Shown: in pieces, positions 17,166-25,357 of the stretch
Numbering within the stretch: the first letter of the stretch is position 1
How the letters are laid out: each line of letters opens with the position of its first letter
Assembly: GCA_038251425.1 (NCBI GenBank)
Contig: JBBSBI010000001.1
Location: forward strand, 1 to 64,000
Direction of reading: 5' to 3'
Length of the DNA: 64,000 bases
Origin: JBBRRP01 sp038251425
GTDB taxonomy: Bacteria > Myxococcota_A > Polyangia > Polyangiales > Polyangiaceae
Translations under genes and position numbers: made by a program
The notes under the pieces: generated by a model
What the model was told of the DNA's origin: nothing
The model's input: only the letters and a program-made list of their open reading frames with translations
The model's database searches: none

Positions 17166-17699
17166 GTGCCAACCCCAGCCACACGCCCTCGTCTGCGCGC
17201 TAAAGCCGGCGGAGGCGCGTTTCATCTGGTACTGGTCGAACCGGAAATCCCACCCAACACCGGCAACGTGGCGCGCTTGTGCGCCGCGACCAATTGCCCA
17301 CTCCACTTGGTGGGCAAACTTGGATTTGACATCAGCGACCACGCGGTGCGGCGTGCCGGCCTCGATTATTGGCATTTGGTCACGGTGCACCAGCACGCAG
17401 ACTGGGAAACCTGCGACGCCGCTTTGAGCGCACTCGCTCCAACTGGTCGACGCTGGTTCTTCTCAACGCAGGCCAAGCAGAGCTACCTGGACGTGGATTT
17501 TCGCGAGGGGGACGCCTTGGTCTTTGGCAAGGAAAGTGTGGGATTGCCGGATTGGCTCCTTGAGCGCTACCCGGACCACCTGGTGGGTATCCCGCTTCTG
17601 GGCGCCGTCCGTTCGCTCAACCTCGCGAACAGTGTCGCCATTGGCCTGTATGAAGCCCTCCGTCAAATTGGAGCACTAGCTAACGCCGAACTCGGCTGA
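17166..17699 (+). CDS. trmL: tRNA (cytidine/uridine-34-2'-O)-methyltransferase TrmL-like
   Basis: A SPOUT-class methyltransferase that 2'-O-methylates the wobble base of tRNA-Leu. Diagnostic segments are HLVLVEPEIPPNTGNVARLCAA near the N-terminus, LVFGKESVGLP in the middle, and the knotted SAM site GIPLLGAVRSLNLANSVAIGLYEA at the C-terminus. GTG 17166 gives 177 aa, close to the usual 155-170; a longer frame from TTG 17070 adds residues that look non-coding. It is divergent from the barrel-protein gene and converges with trpS. Confidence 0.92.
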   Translation: MPTPATRPRLRAKAGGGAFHLVLVEPEIPPNTGNVARLCAATNCPLHLVGKLGFDISDHAVRRAGLDYWHLVTVHQHADWETCDAALSALAPTGRRWFFSTQAKQSYLDVDFREGDALVFGKESVGLPDWLLERYPDHLVGIPLLGAVRSLNLANSVAIGLYEALRQIGALANAELG

Positions 17700-17704
17700 A
17701 TGGC

Positions 17705-18712
17705 TTAGATACCCACGGCGCTGCGCACGGCAGCCATACGGAGTGCGGCCGTTTCCCGGGCCTTGCCGGCACCCGCTACCAATATCCGCTCTACCTCGCC
17801 GAGATCCTTCTCGAACTCACGTCGGCGTTCGCGAACGGCATCGAAGCGCGCGTGAAATGAGTCCAAAAGTAACTTTTTGTAGTGGCCATAGCCCTGGCCT
17901 CCGGCTCGCCAACTGGCGTCAATCGCCTCGAACTCGGAGGCAGCGGTCAACAATTTTAGGAGATCATAGAGGGGGCTCTCAACGGTTGGTTTCGGAGCCT
18001 CAACCGCAGTGGAGTCCGTCTTCATCGTCATGATGGCTTTCTTGATCGCGCCATCATCACCAAAAAGATCCAGCGTGTTGTTGTAGGACTTACTCATCTT
18101 GCGGCCATCCAGGCCGGGAACTACGGCGGTAGCTTCTAGGATGCGTGGCTCGGGGAGTTTGAAGCAGCCGGCAACGCCGCTCTTCTTTCCGGAAGGATCA
18201 CTCGGATCGTAGCCCGGCACGAACGCCACGTTGAATTTAGTGGCCCAATCACGTGTGAATTCGACGTGCTGTTTCTGATCTTTACCCACCGGAACCAGAT
18301 CGGCGTCGTACAAAAGAATATCTGCTGCCATCAGCACCGGATAGGCGAAGAGGCCAAAATCCGGGCGAATCGCGTTAGCGAGCTTATCCTTGTAGCTGTG
18401 AGCACGCTCTAGATTTGAAATCGGAATCACGCTCCCCAAAATCCACATGAGCTCGGTGTGCTCTCGCACGTCCGCCTGACGAAACAACACACTCCGCTCG
18501 GGATCAACCCCAAACGCCAGCAGCGTCAGTGCCACATCCAGCGTGAGCTCCCTCAGGCGAGCCGCATTCTGGACAGTCGTGAGCGAGTGCAGGTTAGCGA
18601 TGAAAAAGTATGCTTCGCTCTCCTGTTGGAGCTCAATAAACTGGCAAATGGCGCCGAAATAGTTGCCGAGGTGCTGGCGGCCGGAAGCCTGGATGCCCGA
18701 AACAGTGCGCAT
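17705..18712 (-). CDS. trpS: Tryptophanyl-tRNA synthetase
   Basis: A class I aminoacyl-tRNA synthetase charging tRNA-Trp. The 335-aa length is standard for bacterial TrpRS. The HIGH-like motif is in SGRQHLGNYFGA (residues 9-20) and the KMSKS loop is in LDGRKMSKSYNN. DLVPVGKDQKQHVE is also characteristic. The ATG at 18712 places MRTVSGIQ at the normal N-terminus. It follows the PATAN-DnaJ gene by 41 bases on the same strand and is probably co-transcribed. Confidence 0.97.
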   Translation of the reverse strand: MRTVSGIQASGRQHLGNYFGAICQFIELQQESEAYFFIANLHSLTTVQNAARLRELTLDVALTLLAFGVDPERSVLFRQADVREHTELMWILGSVIPISNLERAHSYKDKLANAIRPDFGLFAYPVLMAADILLYDADLVPVGKDQKQHVEFTRDWATKFNVAFVPGYDPSDPSGKKSGVAGCFKLPEPRILEATAVVPGLDGRKMSKSYNNTLDLFGDDGAIKKAIMTMKTDSTAVEAPKPTVESPLYDLLKLLTAASEFEAIDASWRAGGQGYGHYKKLLLDSFHARFDAVRERRREFEKDLGEVERILVAGAGKARETAALRMAAVRSAVGI

Positions 18713-18753
18713 GAGACGACGATCTAGGCTTTGAACTCACGCGCCGCAATTGG

Positions 18754-20529
18754 CTAGCGCTTGAACCATTTATCAAAGACGCTTTTCGCCGGAGGTTTGC
18801 TGTTTTTTGGGGGCCGGCTGGAGCGGCGCATCTCGAACAGACGCAGCTCGCGGGTTGCATCCAGGTGATTGGGATTGATTTCGACAATGTGCCGGAGATC
18901 GGAACGGGCCAGGGTATCCCGACCCATGCGCTTATAGAGCTGGGCGCGATACCAGCGCGCTCGGACGTTGCTCGGCTCTCGCTTGATGGCCCGAGAGATA
19001 CGCGCGATCTGCTGCGTGACATCCGCCTCAGGGTTGCGGAGCGCTTCAATCCAGGCGAGAAGTGCCTCGTAATCGGCCTGATCGGGATCCCCTTCCACCG
19101 CGGCACGCGCTTCTTTCTCAGCAGCTTCTACCGCGTTCCTCTTCAGCAAGACTTCCGCGCGCTGGAACGCCATGGTGGCTCGCAGCACGGATTGTACCTG
19201 CTCCTGCTCATCCGCCGATCCACCACCGCTAGCTAACACCTGATCATACTCGGCACGGCGTGTGGCCTCGGAAAGGATCTGGTGCGCCTCGGTGATCCGC
19301 GAAAAGGAGCGACCGATGAGCTCCCGAACGTCTTCGAATTCAGGCCCCAGCCGGTCCGGGTGGAAGCGTTTGGCGACCTGAAAAAAAGCGGCCTGGATCT
19401 GGGCGGAGGTTGCACCCCGTTCGACACCCAACACCTCATAATAACTCTCACCCCGGGCGGTCGCGCGCTCGCGGATCTGTGCTTTCATCGCCAACACCTC
19501 GGGCGGATCGCTCAACGCCGGCGGTGTTGAACTTGGAGGGCTTCCGGCACCAGGGCGGAGCGAACTCGATGTCGGGGATCGCTGCGAGAAGGCTCCGGAC
19601 GCAGGCGCATTGGAGCGCGGCGGAGGGCCAGAAGGGCCACGCCCTTGCCAATTCGCAGGGGGTGGTATGTCCGGAGGTTGGCTGTCAGAAAAATCGGAAA
19701 GGGTCCCCCGGGAAACCCGACCCACAGGCTCGGCGACGGGCATGCGAGTCGAGGATTCTTCGTTTCCGGGAACCCCAACGGGAGGCGGCTGTGCCGGCCC
19801 AAGATCGAGCTGGCGAGAAATAGTGAGCGCGTAGATCAAGCGCTGCACGAGTTCCGTTGGCCCGAGTTCGCGCGCCACAAGCTCAGCTAGAGATTGCGGC
19901 TTAACGCGCAAAACATCCACGAGCGTGCGTTCGGTGTTGTCGAAGTAGAAGCGGGCCAGCTGGGCCTCCGGATGGAGCCGAATCGCGGTCGGCCCAAGGC
20001 CATTGCAGACAGAACGCACCACATTCTCGTCACTGTGGCCGCGAACCCCTCGCCAAATCAGCGCTAGTGTTTTCGCGTGGGGATTATCGGAGCCGCCAAA
20101 TCGCTCCAAATAGTTGATATCGCTGTAAAATCCGAACGCGGTCTGCTGCGGCAGCGTGAACATCCACAGTACTTTTCGATGCAGTTGCTCGCGAAGCGCG
20201 GAGCGCAGCTGCTGCTCCTCGATCGAGCGTTCCGCTAACAGGATCTCACCGTGGAGCTTCTGCTCCCGAGCGGCTCGATGGAGAGCACGATCACAGCGCG
20301 CGATCTCCACAAGATTGAGATCGAGGAGGACATCCCGCAGAAAGGCAACAGGCGCAGCTGTGCGGGCTTTTTGGGCCAAACCGCGATCAAAGAAGACTGC
20401 GCTTTTGCCCCCGGTGGGCTCCTCCAGCACAAGCGTGCCCGTCAATCTTCGATCCAAAACGTGGATCAACAGATGAGCGAGCGGGGTTTGGGCGAGGGTG
20501 CCCGAGGCCATCGGCCTAGGGGTAGTCAT
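18754..20529 (-). CDS. PATAN (DUF4388-like)-J-domain-TPR protein
   Basis: This 591-aa cytoplasmic protein begins with a PATAN-like region (MASGTLAQTPLAHLLIHVLDRRLTGTLVLEEP, then KSAVFFDRGLAQKA), typical of myxobacterial signalling proteins. A Pro/Ser-rich linker (about 240-340) leads to a J domain at about 361-430, with YYEVLGVERGATSAQIQAAF and the essential HPD in RFHPDRLG. The C-terminal part is TPR-like (RARWYRAQLYKRMGRDTLARSDL) and the tail is basic. The intact HPD predicts interaction with an Hsp70. The combination suggests a chaperone adaptor responding to a PATAN-mediated signal, which is inference. Confidence 0.85.
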   Translation of the reverse strand: MTTPRPMASGTLAQTPLAHLLIHVLDRRLTGTLVLEEPTGGKSAVFFDRGLAQKARTAAPVAFLRDVLLDLNLVEIARCDRALHRAAREQKLHGEILLAERSIEEQQLRSALREQLHRKVLWMFTLPQQTAFGFYSDINYLERFGGSDNPHAKTLALIWRGVRGHSDENVVRSVCNGLGPTAIRLHPEAQLARFYFDNTERTLVDVLRVKPQSLAELVARELGPTELVQRLIYALTISRQLDLGPAQPPPVGVPGNEESSTRMPVAEPVGRVSRGTLSDFSDSQPPDIPPPANWQGRGPSGPPPRSNAPASGAFSQRSPTSSSLRPGAGSPPSSTPPALSDPPEVLAMKAQIRERATARGESYYEVLGVERGATSAQIQAAFFQVAKRFHPDRLGPEFEDVRELIGRSFSRITEAHQILSEATRRAEYDQVLASGGGSADEQEQVQSVLRATMAFQRAEVLLKRNAVEAAEKEARAAVEGDPDQADYEALLAWIEALRNPEADVTQQIARISRAIKREPSNVRARWYRAQLYKRMGRDTLARSDLRHIVEINPNHLDATRELRLFEMRRSSRPPKNSKPPAKSVFDKWFKR

Positions 20530-20634
20530 GTGTGGGTGCGCACCCTAGCACCGAGATCGAAAGTTGGGGCACGGGAATGTCCATTCTGTGCGCACCGGGC
20601 CGTGGTCTATTCTTCGGATTTAAGCTAGTTTAGC

Positions 20635-22017
20635 GTGGTGTTACAGGGGCATATTCTGGTGGTCGACGATGAAGCGTCGATTCTAAGCACACTTCAAACC
20701 GCACTGAAACTGGAAGGTTTCATTGTAGATGTAGCGGGTGGCCTGGGTGTGGCCCGGGAGAAGCTCCGCAAAAGCGCCTTCGAGGTGGTGCTGTTGGATG
20801 TCGCGCTGCCCGACGGCAACGGGGTCGATCTCTTGGAGGAGCTCCGTTCCCAAGAAAACGACGCGAGCGTGATCATGATGAGCGGACACGCCACGATCGA
20901 TGCAGCGGTGCGAGCCACGCGCTTGGGGGCGCATGATTTTTTGGAGAAGCCGCTCTCGACCGATCGGTTACTGGTTCTCTTACAAAACGTCCTCCGTCTC
21001 CGGCGCGCCGAGGCCACTCTGCGTGAACTCGCAGTGCAAGCGGGGCACTTCGATGAACTGCTCGGCAAGAGCCCTATGATGGCGAGCCTGCGTGATAGGA
21101 TCGGGCGTGCAGCCCGTGCTTCAGCCAGCGTGCTCATCACGGGCGAACGCGGTACCGGAAAAGAGCTCGTGGCCCGTGCCATTCACAGAGCCTCTCCACG
21201 TGCCAGCGCCCCACTCGAAAAGCTCAACTGCGCCGCGGTGCCAAAAGATCTGATCGAAAGCGAGCTTTTTGGCCATGAAGCAGGCGCATTCACGGGCGCC
21301 ACCAAGCAGCGTCACGGGAAATTTGAACGGGCTCACTCGGGCACGATCTTCTTAGATGAAGTGGGCGATATGCCGCTCCCGATGCAATCCAAGCTGCTGC
21401 GAGTGTTGCAGGAACACGAAATCGAGCGCGTGGGTGGCACGAAGACGATCTCCGTGGATGTGCGGGTCGTTGCGGCAACGAATAAGGACCTTGTGAAGGC
21501 CTGCGAAACGGGTGAATTTCGCGCTGATCTTTTCGACCGCCTCAACGTCGTACCGATCGAGCTTCCGCCCTTGCGCGCTCGCCGCACCGACATCCCAGAA
21601 CTCGCCCAACAATTCTTGATCCTCGCCCGGGAAGCCAACAATCGCAAAGCAATGACACTGAGCGCAGGCGCCATCCAGGCGCTGAGTGCCCATTCTTTCC
21701 CGGGCAACGTGCGGGAGCTGAAAAACCTGATCGAACGCCTCGTTATCTTAACACCTGACGACACGCTCCAAGCTCAGGATGTTGAAGAAGCCCTTGGCCA
21801 TCGGGGCACACCAAACTTGACGGGCTTGTACCGCCCGGGTGTGCCATTCAAGGTGCTCGCGGAACTCGCTGAGCGCGCCATTCTGGAGGAAGCACTAGCG
21901 CACAACGCGGGGCAGATGGCCGCCACGGCGCGTGGGCTCGGGCTTGAACGCAGCCATCTTTACAAGAAGGCCAAAGCGCTCGGGCTGCGCGGCAACGCCG
22001 ACGATGAGTCCGAGTAG
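20635..22017 (+). CDS. Sigma54-dependent response regulator (NtrC family)
   Basis: The 460-aa regulator has three parts. The N-terminal receiver has acidic DD at 11-12, phospho-acceptor Asp55 in LLDVALPDGNG and Lys in FLEKPLS. The AAA+ domain has Walker A GERGTGKE, the sigma54-contacting loop GAFTGA intact, and Walker B IFLDEVGDM. The Fis-type HTH reads NAGQMAATARGLGLERSHLYKKAKALGL. It should activate sigma54 promoters after phosphorylation. No cognate histidine kinase is adjacent. The start is GTG 20635 or the next GTG. One sigma54-type promoter is visible elsewhere in the window, at 47259-47274. Confidence 0.95.
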   Translation: MVLQGHILVVDDEASILSTLQTALKLEGFIVDVAGGLGVAREKLRKSAFEVVLLDVALPDGNGVDLLEELRSQENDASVIMMSGHATIDAAVRATRLGAHDFLEKPLSTDRLLVLLQNVLRLRRAEATLRELAVQAGHFDELLGKSPMMASLRDRIGRAARASASVLITGERGTGKELVARAIHRASPRASAPLEKLNCAAVPKDLIESELFGHEAGAFTGATKQRHGKFERAHSGTIFLDEVGDMPLPMQSKLLRVLQEHEIERVGGTKTISVDVRVVAATNKDLVKACETGEFRADLFDRLNVVPIELPPLRARRTDIPELAQQFLILAREANNRKAMTLSAGAIQALSAHSFPGNVRELKNLIERLVILTPDDTLQAQDVEEALGHRGTPNLTGLYRPGVPFKVLAELAERAILEEALAHNAGQMAATARGLGLERSHLYKKAKALGLRGNADDESE

Positions 22018-22084
22018 GAGGACCTTCCTAGCCGGCGAGGTATTGATGGATGGCCACGCATTTTCCAGTCATTTTGAGCTGGTT

Positions 22085-23716
22085 TTAGGGCAACAGAGCG
22101 GCAAATTTGCTATCGATGGCGACACCGAAGATCCCGAGGCACATCTCATCCAACGTGGTTTCGCCGAGCCGAACATCGCGCGGTGCCGTCAAGCCCTGAG
22201 AATCGAGCGCCGCGGGCAAGAACGGATTGCTCAGAGTATTGTCGTACGTGCAGCGAAGCCCGAGCACATCACCCGGACTCAGTGTTGGAAGACTGAGCAG
22301 CGGAGCATCGTAGAAATACGCGCCCTGCCAATTGAAGTCCCAACTCGGCGTCTGAAGCAAACATTCATCCGCAGGCTGCGTTGCGTTCGGACTCGCACGA
22401 TGCACGTCAATCTTCATATCCCGCCCCACGTAGTGCATGTGCGAACCCACACCAAAGAGGTAATATTTGGCACCAAGCGCTGCGGCTTGAGCTCCGCCCG
22501 GCAGCTGAAAACGCTGGGTTTCCGTGTGATCTTTCACGCCTGCCGGGATCATGAATTCGGGACCTCCGGGTGGATCATTCGGGCCTGCCAGAAGACCGAA
22601 TCCAACACCACCAGCTTCATTCACATCGGCCCTTTGAAAATTGCCGATTAGCTGCAGCTGCCCTGTGTACTTGGGTTGCGTTGTGACCCAGCGCAGCGCC
22701 ACGCTCGTGTCGCTGTCCACCTGAACCCCCGCGCCCGTCGGGTGGTAGTGAACCTGCATCACGAGGCGACTTCCAGCTTTCACCGGCAGCCCGACGTCCG
22801 ACGGCGTGATAGCTGCGGTGGCCCCAGGTGCCCAAGCAGCCAGAAGTGATCCAGAAACGCCCACTCCCCCAAAGCAATCGTACTTGCCTCCACCTGCGGC
22901 GGCCTTCGCAACGGACTCACCTTTTGGATCGTCGAACACGAGCACATGGTGCACAATCGCCTTATTTCCCGCGTCTATCTGCGTACCGGTGAGCCACACA
23001 TCTTGGGCTAACTGTGGATCGAGCGTGAAACAAATGAACTGATCATTATTGCCACTCACACTGGCTGAGGTGGGGATCTTCACCGTTGTGTTGGCGTTTG
23101 GCAGATCCAAACTCACGGCTGGAGGCCGAGGTGCCGCGGTATTGGGATCTCCCTCCAACATGCCAGTTCTTACCCACTCGTGCAGTAGAGCCTTCTCCAT
23201 GTCAGTCAAGCGCCGATCATTTTGGAAACCAAGACGCGGTTGGCACTCGGCTGTGGAGATCGCACCCCAGGGCGGCATAGCTCCGGAGTCGATAGCGGGC
23301 AGCAACGTAGGCCCCATTTTCTTGGCCTCGACATAGCTGGTGAGCGAAAACGGCGCGATCGAGCCCGCCTGGTGACAGCCAACGCATTTCTGCGCGAAGA
23401 CTGGTGCTGTGTGTTGATAATAGGTGATGGCGCCTGAGGGGAGAATCACCGCGGGTGCGCCGCCCGAGCTGGAACCAACCGTTGCGCCACCCGAACCTGA
23501 GCCAATTGTAGTCGCAGAGCCAGTTCCGCTGCCTTGTGGGCTCAAACTCGATCCGCCACTGGGCAGGTTGCTCATGCTTGAATTCGCCGATCCGCCACTG
23601 GCCGACCAAGTTGAATTCATAGATGAATCGCGTGAACTCTTTCCGCTCCCACAGGCGACAAGGAGCAAACCAACGACAGATCCCCAGCCCAAAGGCTTCA
23701 AAATGCGCAGGAACAT
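22085..23716 (-). CDS. Lipoprotein with cytochrome-c-like site and copper type II monooxygenase-like domain
   Basis: ATG 23716 gives MFLRILKPLGWGSVVGLLLVACGSG, a lipoprotein signal. A long Ser/Gly/Thr linker (about residues 24-90) follows. Next comes a heme c attachment motif CVGCH with a later MPPWG that could supply the Met ligand. The C-terminal half carries motifs of PHM-like copper monooxygenases: HHVLVFD for one copper and GSHMHYVGRDM for the other, plus HYHPTG. These enzymes hydroxylate carbon using ascorbate or another donor; here an attached heme could supply electrons, which is inference. It is 63 bases downstream of another lipoprotein gene on the same strand. Confidence 0.82.
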   Translation of the reverse strand: MFLRILKPLGWGSVVGLLLVACGSGKSSRDSSMNSTWSASGGSANSSMSNLPSGGSSLSPQGSGTGSATTIGSGSGGATVGSSSGGAPAVILPSGAITYYQHTAPVFAQKCVGCHQAGSIAPFSLTSYVEAKKMGPTLLPAIDSGAMPPWGAISTAECQPRLGFQNDRRLTDMEKALLHEWVRTGMLEGDPNTAAPRPPAVSLDLPNANTTVKIPTSASVSGNNDQFICFTLDPQLAQDVWLTGTQIDAGNKAIVHHVLVFDDPKGESVAKAAAGGGKYDCFGGVGVSGSLLAAWAPGATAAITPSDVGLPVKAGSRLVMQVHYHPTGAGVQVDSDTSVALRWVTTQPKYTGQLQLIGNFQRADVNEAGGVGFGLLAGPNDPPGGPEFMIPAGVKDHTETQRFQLPGGAQAAALGAKYYLFGVGSHMHYVGRDMKIDVHRASPNATQPADECLLQTPSWDFNWQGAYFYDAPLLSLPTLSPGDVLGLRCTYDNTLSNPFLPAALDSQGLTAPRDVRLGETTLDEMCLGIFGVAIDSKFAALLP

Positions 23717-23779
23717 ACTTGGTTCATAGCAGACACTTGCGATGCGATGTCCCAACGCGTGAACGCGTCACTTGAAGCA

Positions 23780-24343
23780 TCATGGCTTGGGCACCAGCGT
23801 GAGGTCGTAAAAACGCCAATTGTTCTGACCGTGGTTGTGAACATGAAGATACACAGGCTCACCGTTTTCGAACGGTGCGGTAAGGATCTCGTCAAACGAG
23901 AAAACATCGGCAGGCCCCGGAACAGCAATCACTCGCTCAAAGATCACGCGATCGTGAATTAGAACTGCAAGATGGGCCATGGCTGGCTCGGGGGCGGTCA
24001 GGTCAAAGTGAGTGATCGAGCCCTTCACGTGATCACCGATCGCTCCAGATGCGAGCGCAGGTTGTTCGATCATGAGGTAATTGCAACGCCCAGTATCCAC
24101 TTCAACGTAGCTTTCTTCCGGGCCCCAACTCGTCAAATCACCGCAACTTACGACTCTGGGGCGGTGGCTCGCCAACGGATCGGAGTTATCATCGGTAACC
24201 CTCCAAGCTTGGTGATCAATCAGCGAGGCGGGGCTCGCGGGTACACTCGGCACCGGTGCGCTCCGCTCACCTCCACACGCGCCCACGGCCGCGCAGATGA
24301 TAATTACCTGAACTATTGAGCTTCCTGACAGTTTCAGAATCAC
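23780..24343 (-). CDS. Hypothetical lipoprotein
   Basis: The 187-aa product starts with a hydrophobic segment ending AAVGACGG, a lipobox. The rest is beta-rich with no catalytic motif; it contains EESYVEVDTGRCNYLMIEQ and ends in HVHNHGQNNWRFYDLTLVP, which looks like a carbohydrate-binding or jelly-roll type fold. It precedes the heme/copper lipoprotein gene on the same strand and may be its partner. The same pairing in other genomes would be the best test. Function unknown. Confidence 0.72.
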   Translation of the reverse strand: MILKLSGSSIVQVIIICAAVGACGGERSAPVPSVPASPASLIDHQAWRVTDDNSDPLASHRPRVVSCGDLTSWGPEESYVEVDTGRCNYLMIEQPALASGAIGDHVKGSITHFDLTAPEPAMAHLAVLIHDRVIFERVIAVPGPADVFSFDEILTAPFENGEPVYLHVHNHGQNNWRFYDLTLVPKP

Positions 24344-24465
24344 GTCTCACTCTCCCAGGCTCCCAAAGGAGCACACTTGCACCTTCTCCCCAGGACTCGA
24401 CAGCAAGAGCTGGGCCAACACGGCGCATTGGACAGTGTCAGACCCAAGGAAAATCTACGCGCAAC

Positions 24466-25305
24466 GTGGTACGCTATGTTGTGGCAGCTTGGCGACGATT
24501 TAGCCCCTATGCCCTCTCGTTAGCGCTTCATGGAACGCTTGGTGGAGCCTTCGTGCTCAGGGGTTCTGAAAACAAGCCTGCCGATGTGACTGTTGACCGG
24601 TGGTCGGGAGCGCTGCTTCTTTCAGTCGATATCACGCCGCCTACGCCTGTTTCGGAGGATATGAGCGAGGCCAGCGCCTCACCTGCGACAGTTGAGTCGC
24701 CGATGCGAGGCCGTTCGAAACCACGACCGCCTTCACCGCCAGCGTCCATCAGCGCCCAGCGCGACCACAGCGATGCGACCGCTAGCACGACGGCGAGCAG
24801 CGCTGCCGCTGCAGGTATTCCAGCGCTTGACGTCGTTCTGCCGGGAGGAGCAGATCTTCCGCCGGGCGTGCGCAGTTTAGCCACAGCCGTTACCCGAGCG
24901 CTGCCCAAAGCCGCCGAGCTCGATCCCATTTGGTTTGAACTTCCGATCGGTTCGCTCGGAGCACTCCGCGTTCAGTTCACCACGGACGCGGAGGGGTCAC
25001 TTCTGACCACGGAAATCTTGGACCTTGAGCACTCGCCACCCGTCTTACGAGAAGTCCTCAAGCGTGCCTTCCTGTTCCTTCGAAATGGGCTTTTTGCTGT
25101 GGATCCGAGCCATTTGGGTGCGGGGACGCAGACGCTACTGATCCGTGGCGAGCTTCGACAACGAGCTTCAAACGACAACGAACTCGCTCTGCCCCAGCAC
25201 ACGTTCGTGATGCACCAGGAGAGCCCGACACGTGGCAGGCCTGGGCTTGCTTATGTGACCTTCAATTCGGGCCGCCATGTTGAGTTCAGCATTACGCTCG
25301 AATGA
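24466..25305 (+). CDS. TonB-like periplasm-spanning protein
   Basis: From GTG 24466 the protein has a short basic cytoplasmic N-terminus, one membrane helix (PYALSLALHGTLGGAFVL), a Pro/Ser/Thr/Ala-rich stretch of about 100 residues, and a C-terminal domain. That domain (GALRVQFTTDAEGSLLTTEILD...PPVLREVLKRAF) resembles the TonB C-terminal fold seen in myxobacterial energy-transducer-like proteins. Such proteins link an inner-membrane motor to outer-membrane transporters. No ExbB/ExbD is next to it. The frame extends back to 24316, overlapping the divergent lipoprotein gene, so the later start is preferred. Confidence 0.65.
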   Translation: MVRYVVAAWRRFSPYALSLALHGTLGGAFVLRGSENKPADVTVDRWSGALLLSVDITPPTPVSEDMSEASASPATVESPMRGRSKPRPPSPPASISAQRDHSDATASTTASSAAAAGIPALDVVLPGGADLPPGVRSLATAVTRALPKAAELDPIWFELPIGSLGALRVQFTTDAEGSLLTTEILDLEHSPPVLREVLKRAFLFLRNGLFAVDPSHLGAGTQTLLIRGELRQRASNDNELALPQHTFVMHQESPTRGRPGLAYVTFNSGRHVEFSITLE

Positions 25306-25322
25306 GCGATGGAAATCGTTGC

Positions 25323-25357
25323 TTGAAAGTGAACGCAACTGTGTTTGAAAGTGAACG
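25323..25357. repeat. 13-bp direct repeat between convergent genes
   Basis: TTGAAAGTGAACG occurs at 25323-25335 and 25345-25357, nine bases apart, in the gap between two convergent genes. No stem or T-run; no function is apparent. Confidence 0.5.
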
